From Sarcomyxa edulis (Eukaryota; Basidiomycota; Agaricomycetes; Agaricales; Mycenaceae), in the NCBI GenBank assembly GCA_009761415.1, contig QUOL01000001.1, positions 1,364,001 through 1,428,000 on the forward strand: DNA of 64,000 bases, given 5' to 3'. Position numbers and translations under genes: made by a program. The notes below the pieces were generated by a model. The model saw only the letters and a program-made list of their open reading frames with translations. It made no database searches and was not told the DNA's origin. Shown piece by piece: positions 58,490 to 64,000 of this stretch (position 1 is its first letter; each line of letters begins with the position of its first letter).

Positions 58490-60249
58490 TTACTTCGCAA
58501 AGGCTACTTCAACCGGGAGCCTGAAACTAATACAATACATGTCTTTGCCTCGAGCAACGGACCGCACATAATGCAGCGACACCTCTTCAGTCACAGCACT
58601 TCCAAGTTTCTCGTGCACCCTCTGTAATTTGATTAGTGATGAAAACACATGGTAAATTGTTCAGATTTTGCCCACCTGCCGGATATCCACGTCCGCCTTA
58701 TCTGCTTCCATTTCTCTCGTGAAGCAGTAACAGTGCACCATCGGCATGGTATCGTAGATTGCCGTACTTCCCTCGACGGAAGATAAGATACCTCGGAATG
58801 CATCCAGGAACTCGATCGCAGAATCGGGTAGATTCATAACGAAATGCGAAATTCGTCGTCGAGGAGGTGGGAGTGACGCGACGGCGGTTGGAGGATCGAT
58901 CACAGCTCGGTCTGCTTTTTTGGGCTTCTTGACTAGTGGGATGTACGGAGGGAATGGTCGTTCTAGCGCTCGGGCCGTCACTGCACGGATGAAATCCCTC
59001 CCGTCTTCACACGAAGCTCTTACTAGATCCGTGACCTAAATTGTGTTAGGGTCAAGTAGAAAGATGAAAGAGAACAGACGTACCCGATTATCCTGAATGT
59101 TCTTTGAGAGGTACTTTTCACTATTCGGATTCAGATCGTTCGCGAATACGGCGCAACCCTTCTTAGCCGCGGGAACGGCGAAAGGACCCACTCCAGCAAA
59201 TACATCCGCGACGACATCATCTGGTCTGAATAGTTTGATCAGTCGTTCGTGTTCCGTGTGCAGCCGAGAGTTCCAGTAGACTTTGGTGAAGTCGAAAGTG
59301 AAGCGACAATCCGTCTCATGCTATGAAGTAATCATCAGTCACGGAACGATGCCATTGAAGCTTTTCGTACATGTTCAACGATATATTCTGGTTTGCCCGC
59401 AATGAGTTCCATGTCAAAGAATCGGAATTGATTGTGGATAGTGTGGAGTTTATTAACCACTGTCTGCATTTGGTTGTTTTTCTGGAATGCAATGTGAGAC
59501 TGGAACGTAAAGACCTATGTGGATGACTCACATCAAGTATAACCTGTCCGATTAGATGTTTATAAGGCAAAAATTCATCGTTGAGATTCATGTGGGCTGA
59601 TAACGAACTTGTGAGTGGCATGGGGGGAGTCAATTATTTGGAGACTAACCGATGTGCCCTGTCGTTGCAAAACCAGTTGGGGATTCTGGGCATAGTTCTT
59701 CTGGTAAAGCGGCCTGCAAGATTTCGTCGGCCGTCCAGAAGCCATAATCCAAGTCCAGTGTGTGCGTCAGTATTCCTTTCGATTCGGTCTTTAGGAAATC
59801 AAGTTGCTCCGGGGATAGATCAGCTATCTTGCAATATCGTCACTGAAGTGAAATCACTCGAGTGAGGAAGACTTATACCTTCGCTCTGGGCTTTAAGCAA
59901 TACAAGTCGATCGCCCTCTGGCTCTTTCGCGATGTGCTGAACACTTTTGACCTTTGGCAAGTCCAGAATTGCACTGATAGAAAGAAGAGATTAGATAGCC
60001 CAAATGAACCATCAGAAACAAAACTGACTATTTCATGACCGGGGATCTCACTACAACATTGGTTTTCGACACTTCTACGCGGGCTGCCAGAATGGGAATA
60101 GATTTGCGGAAAGCACCACGGTCGAGGATGTCTCCCATATTGCGATGGATTGGAGGAGTAGTGTCGATGATAACTGAACGAGGCATGATGAGATCTTGCC
60201 AAAGTTTTCTACCTCTTGTCCACAGTGGCCGGAAAAGAAAAGAGCTCAT
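58490..60249 (-). CDS. TRM5: tRNA (guanine-37-N1)-methyltransferase Trm5
   Basis: Methylates G37 of tRNA in the nucleus or mitochondria. The N-terminal part reads [20 protein letters not shown], then [40 protein letters not shown] and the core [40 protein letters not shown] (SAM-binding glycine motif), [17 protein letters not shown] and [18 protein letters not shown] (catalytic NLP). The last exon gives [20 protein letters not shown] and [15 protein letters not shown] to TAA at 58492-58490. The start at 60249 ([16 protein letters not shown]) is basic and could serve mitochondrial import, consistent with dual targeting in fungi. It is divergent from the TatD-like gene about 300 bp away. Confidence 0.9.
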
Positions 60250-60547
60250 ATTTTGCGGCTGTTTGTCGGCAGCCTTAGATCGCCCACCGATTGCTTGGTG
60301 GGAGCTGGCTCCGAGCCACTCAGGCTCTCTCGCTCGTCCATCAACGTAAGTACGTACGCACGCACGAGCTAGCCAGTTTGCTGCAGTTCGACCTGACTCA
60401 GATTCATGTCTCTAGAGATTGCCGTGCAACCAACGTTTGCTAGTACTATTGTAGATTATCCGCCCAATCGGTCTCATCGGGCTCGTTGCCTTGCCTTCAA
60501 AGATCTTCGACCACGCCGTCAATTTTGAGGAACCATTCCCATCGACG

Positions 60548-61734
60548 ATGCTAGAAACCGCTGCAAGACTACCTCTTCCTGATGAACGTGTTTTACGACA
60601 CATCGTCGACGTGCATTGCCATCCTACTGACGACCCTTCGATATCATCCTCGTCGATGGACAGCCTCCAAATCACCATCTGTGCGATGAGCACAAGGCAA
60701 TCTGATCAGGCATTGGTTAGAGATTTGGCTAAAGCGTATCCACATAAAGTCATCCCTTGCTTTGGTCAGCGCTCATAACATGCATGGCCTTGACGACTCT
60801 TAATAAATGACATCAGGATACCATCCTTGGTTCACCCATCGGATATCGTTGCGACCAATAACCTCCAAGCAGGAACACTATCGGAGTCTGTTCGTACCTT
60901 CTCCATCGAAACTGGAACATGAAAAGATCTTCGATAAACTGCTTCCTCTTCTACCTGACCCCATTTCACTCGATGACCTTCTGGCAGACCTTCGTCATAA
61001 TCTCGATGCCTTCCCAAACGCCATGCTGGGAGAAGTAGGTCTAGATCGTGCATTCCGCATTGCGTTCGACTACTCTGCACCTTCTCGAGAGTTAACACCC
61101 TTCACGATTCCTTTCGATCATCAACTTGCTGTCCTTGAAGCCCAGCTAGACTTGGCCGTTAAACTCGGTAGAAACGTTAGCTTTCACAGTGTCAAGTCTC
61201 AATTGGGAACCATGGACTGTCTATCACGGATGCTCCAGAAATACGGCGATCAGTGGATCAACATCAGTATTGATATGCATAGCTGTGGTCTTAGCGCCCA
61301 GATGTGGAGGGACATCGAGGTATTATAAATCTGCAACATATTCATTGTAGCCTCATTCAAATTGCCGCCCATAGAAAAAGCACCCCAATGTATTTTTGTC
61401 CCTTTCTACCGTTATCAACAGCCGGTCGGAGAACCACAAAGCCCTAATTGCCGCGTGCTCTCCGCACCGTATCCTCGTTGAGTCTGACTTCAACGATGTG
61501 AATATGTGCACAGAGAGGACTTGGGACATGTTGCAAACGGTTGCGAAAGTCAAGAATTGGACTATAGAGGAGCAATGGACGGAAGATCTGAACGAAGATC
61601 AGTGGGGCGCAGTGCGGAAATTGGAGGAGAATTGGAAAGCTTTCCAACGAGGAAGTCATAAACCGTATCCACCGAAGCGTCGTGGAAAACGCAAGTCGGA
61701 GGAAGAATGGGAAAGCGAGGGATCGGACGACTAG
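60548..61734 (+). CDS. TatD-family metal-dependent hydrolase (Scn1-like)
   Basis: Predicted metal-dependent hydrolase of the TatD barrel family; the closest type is fission yeast Scn1 (Cut9-interacting). Three exons: MLETAARLPLPDERVLRHIV with the metal site DVHCHPTDDPS; GYHPWF after a short intron near 60763; and the KHPNVFLSLSTVINSR exon. Other signatures are LGEVGLDRAFRI, FDHQLAVLEAQLDLAVKLGR and PHRILVESDFND (the C-terminal catalytic Asp). The C-terminus is basic then acidic (PPKRRGKRKSEEEWE). Start chosen at 60548, just before the conserved metal site; an upstream frame is open but lacks an ATG. Whether it acts as a DNase is not shown. Confidence 0.83.
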
Positions 61735-61781
61735 CGAAACGAGGGCATAGAAGTAGTGACACTGAAACTCGATTCCGATCA

Positions 61782-62731
61782 CTAATACCACATGTAAGTT
61801 AGGATAAGAACTATACAGACACCAATAACAAGTCCCATTATGATTGAATCTCTTCGCCGTCGAGACTTGATCATTGAAACCAATTTGTTCAAGCCTGGCA
61901 TAGTGTCTGACGGAAACAGTCAGCAAACCATGGGTGGCGAAGAACTGCGTGCTGCTCACTGATGACACTGGTCATACGGGTATTGATACCTGCTAGCGAC
62001 GTCCTTTGACGAGAAAATTCAGACCGTGTCTCATAGGCTTGCCTAGAAGATTATTGTCAAAGAAAATCCCTAGCCAAAGGTTGTTTCAAGACGCTTACTC
62101 CAAAATTTCATCCGTCATCCGATGTGAGCTGTCGATCCTACCCCGTTCGGCCAGTAAAGAATCGGCAGCAGAAGACTTGTAAGCGCTGATTATAGCAAGA
62201 CATTCAGTACAATACCGCCGTGGACTTCGCAGATAATGACACGGACTCAATATCGTTCCGTACACCACTGAGAAGATTTGCTTGATCCAGGGCATGTTTC
62301 ACGTTCGCCTGAGAAGAACCATGTAAACGCGTCATGCCAGGCAATTTCGGCAGAGTGACCATACCTTGGTACGTTGCAGTTCACGCGCATTGTCCTGGAA
62401 GACATCTCGGTGTCTTTGGATAGCACGAGCCATTGATTGTGAAGGGGGAGAGTCGGGATTATTGGCAAGTAGAGACAATTGCTCGTTGGTCTCTTCTAAC
62501 TAATTGAGAGGTAAGATACAGTTTGACAGACAGGACAGGTGCACTTGCCTTTTCCAGCAAGTCGTCGACCTCATATTCCAGATCTTTCCACCGTTCATTT
62601 GAGCCTCCAGCTTCGAGATCATCGGTGGGTCTGGAGATGGTTGAAGCTAGCCGCGAGTAAGCTGTCAGTTTGGTGTCGAATAGGGACTCCAAAGTTCGGC
62701 ATTGTCGGTGTAGTGAATCGTAATTAGACAT
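61782..62731 (-). CDS. GOS1: Golgi SNARE Gos1 (GOSR1)
   Basis: Qb-SNARE for transport within the Golgi. The N-terminus MSNYDSLHRQCRTLESLFDT is the typical start. LEYEVDDLLEK, LEETNEQLSLL, SMARAIQRHRDVFQDNAREL and KHALDQANLL follow across short introns. The SNARE helix and end read HRMTDEILE, ETRSEFSRQRTSLAGINTRM, MPGLNKLVSMIKSRRRRDSI and a C-terminal anchor IMGLVIGVCIVLILTYMW, with TAG at 61784-61782. Length about 230 residues as expected. Its 3' end converges on the TatD-like gene with under 50 bp between stops. Identity is secure. Confidence 0.92.
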
Positions 62732-62852
62732 TGGGTACTGAAATGGGTACGTCCCGAAGTGATGACAGTATTGAGGGAGGTATTAGGGAAGAGACGATAC
62801 GTTTACAGTGAAGATGGAGAAGACGCACAGTACGCGCTCGCAGCATTGTCGT

Positions 62853-63020
62853 TTACGGAAATTGCCGTGTCTCGGAAGTAGTTCGCTCAAACTTGCTCTC
62901 CTCCTCAAACTCTGGTATTTCTTGTCTAATCTTGGTGGATATGGTCTTTTCTTGCGGTACTAAATGGCTGGACGATACTATGGCGCGAAATATACTAGGG
63001 GCTGCTGTTGTCTCTCTCAT
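62853..63020 (-). CDS. Possible small protein, unidentified
   Basis: A 55-codon frame (MRETTAAPSIFRAIVSS, then KIRQEIPEFEEESKFERTT) with a mildly basic start and acidic middle. It is divergent from the NTF2-fold gene and could be a small mitochondrial protein or chance. No family recognised; no clear promoter seen. Confidence 0.3.
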   Translation of the reverse strand: MRETTAAPSIFRAIVSSSHLVPQEKTISTKIRQEIPEFEEESKFERTTSETRQFP

Positions 63021-63095
63021 GATGAAGCTGCTCGATCTGGTGCCAGTTTTTGCCAGCTGACGAATACACACGAGGAAATCGTATAAAGGCGCGAA

Positions 63096-63991
63096 ATGAA
63101 CTCTCTAGTCACTCTCAATCTTCTTCGTCCGTCCATCCATCGTCTCGCTCTTTGTCAAAGCCCCATCCGCCTTGTACCTTCTCGTAATATGTCTACCAAT
63201 GCTACCGGATTGACTCCTGCAGAGACCAAGGCTCTGAAAGAAAGGTCTGCTCAGCCTCATGAGGAGAAAATCATTCAGGGAATAAAGGAGGTACTAGATA
63301 TTTCTTTCCCCTTCATCTGGTCATTCACTGACCATCCGCATGATTGACTTTCAAGATGTATAGTTGCGCCCCCAAAGAAGTAAAGCGAGAATATCCGTTT
63401 CGAAACATTCGCGCTCACCTACCTCTAAACAGCATACATTCGCTATCTATGCGAAAGATGCTGTTTTCCATGATCCCGTCGGTATTGCAGAAGGCGCGAA
63501 CTCAATTCGCGCTCAATTCATTGGTCTTGCCAAGGTTCGCCTCAAAGACTAGTCGTACACGCCGGAGACTAGCAATTGACCGTTCGAAAATCGTGTAGAT
63601 CTTCCCCCGCGCTGATCTTCCAAAGTTTCGCATCCTTGCCAACCCGCCCAGCGTCCCCGAGAGTACTATACTCATCGACCAAGATGTGGCGTACTACCGC
63701 AACGCTGAATCGGCGTCCCCCACCAAGGTACGTATTGCTCAATTGTCTCCCAAACTTTCTTCCGTCATTGATAATGATTCTGGACATCATCAGACCCTCA
63801 ATTCTCTTCTGACAATCGAAACCGACGGTTCGCACCAGGTCACTCGCCACACCGAAGAGTGGAACCACACCAAATCGATCACTAGCGAAGATGGGTTCCT
63901 TGGGATGTTGAACGAACAAAGGAAGAAAATAGCGGCATCCTTGACCAATATGGTCATCGGCGACGATCCTAAATCCAAATCTAAAGCTTGA
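63096..63991 (+). CDS. NTF2-like fold protein, probably mitochondrial
   Basis: The N-terminus MNSLVTLNLLRPSIHRLALC with further Arg/Ser looks like a presequence. After the exon ending EEKIIQGIKE an intron leads to MYSCAPKE, then another to HTFAIYAKDAVFHDPVGIAE, NSIRAQFIGLAK and, after a third, IFPRADLPKFRILANPPSVP. The last exon reads LNSLLTIETDGSHQVTRHTE and EEWNHTKSITSEDGFLGML, ending KSKSKA. The pattern (helix, VFHDP, TRHTEEW strand) is that of SnoaL/NTF2-like folds seen in fungal hypothetical proteins. No catalytic role can be assigned. The gene is complete at the window end. Confidence 0.65.
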
Positions 63992-64000
63992 GAAAACAGA

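Overview
The window is nuclear DNA from a filamentous basidiomycete, most likely an Agaricomycete. Genes are dense and lie on both strands. Nearly all are split by many 50-60 nt GT-AG introns, often with a CTAAC/CTGAC-like branch site. The gene set is fungal: a Zn2Cys6 regulator with a fungal transcription-factor domain, a MoaA-MoaC fusion, a two-domain Aralar-type carrier and a basidiomycete-type glycosyltransferase. No rRNA, convincing tRNA, CRISPR array or intact transposon was seen.

Layout. 1-7.8 kb: the end of a pentatricopeptide-repeat gene, the mitochondrial glycine decarboxylase P-protein, and an ARMH3-like (C10orf76/DUF1741) protein. 8.2-21.7 kb: an array of six paralogous DUF3494 ice-binding protein (IBP) genes. 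Three lie on the minus strand (A, B, C) and three on the plus strand (D, E, F), arranged around a 2 kb centre that holds a decayed minus-strand gene. All six share one five-exon structure with near-identical exon lengths and predict secreted beta-solenoid proteins of 245-249 residues. D, E and F form a roughly 3 kb tandem unit that also carries non-coding flanks. A fragment of the neighbouring RhoGEF gene is stranded behind IBP-E.

22.5-41.8 kb: a DH-domain RhoGEF, an NBR1-like autophagy receptor (PB1, several ZZ fingers, FW domain, C-terminal LIR-like motif), 4-amino-4-deoxychorismate lyase with a splice-phase problem, the U3 snoRNP protein Utp13, a forkhead regulator and a Zn2Cys6 regulator. 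42-50.3 kb: a NIPSNAP protein, a type II membrane glycosyltransferase, proteasome subunit beta-3, the MoaA-MoaC molybdenum cofactor enzyme and a GNAT acetyltransferase. 50.3-64 kb: an unidentified locus, a TXNDC17/Clot thioredoxin-like gene assembled here from three short exons, a Thr-rich secreted protein, the mitochondrial aspartate/glutamate carrier, tRNA methyltransferase Trm5, a TatD/Scn1-like hydrolase, the Golgi SNARE Gos1 and an NTF2-fold protein.

Most genes are unrelated housekeeping loci. The local novelty is the IBP array. A second point of interest is the MoaA-MoaC junction: keeping one weak-donor intron would end MoaA exactly at its C-terminal Gly-Gly, while splicing makes the fusion. 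All functions come from reading motifs and translated exons by eye; no database search was run.
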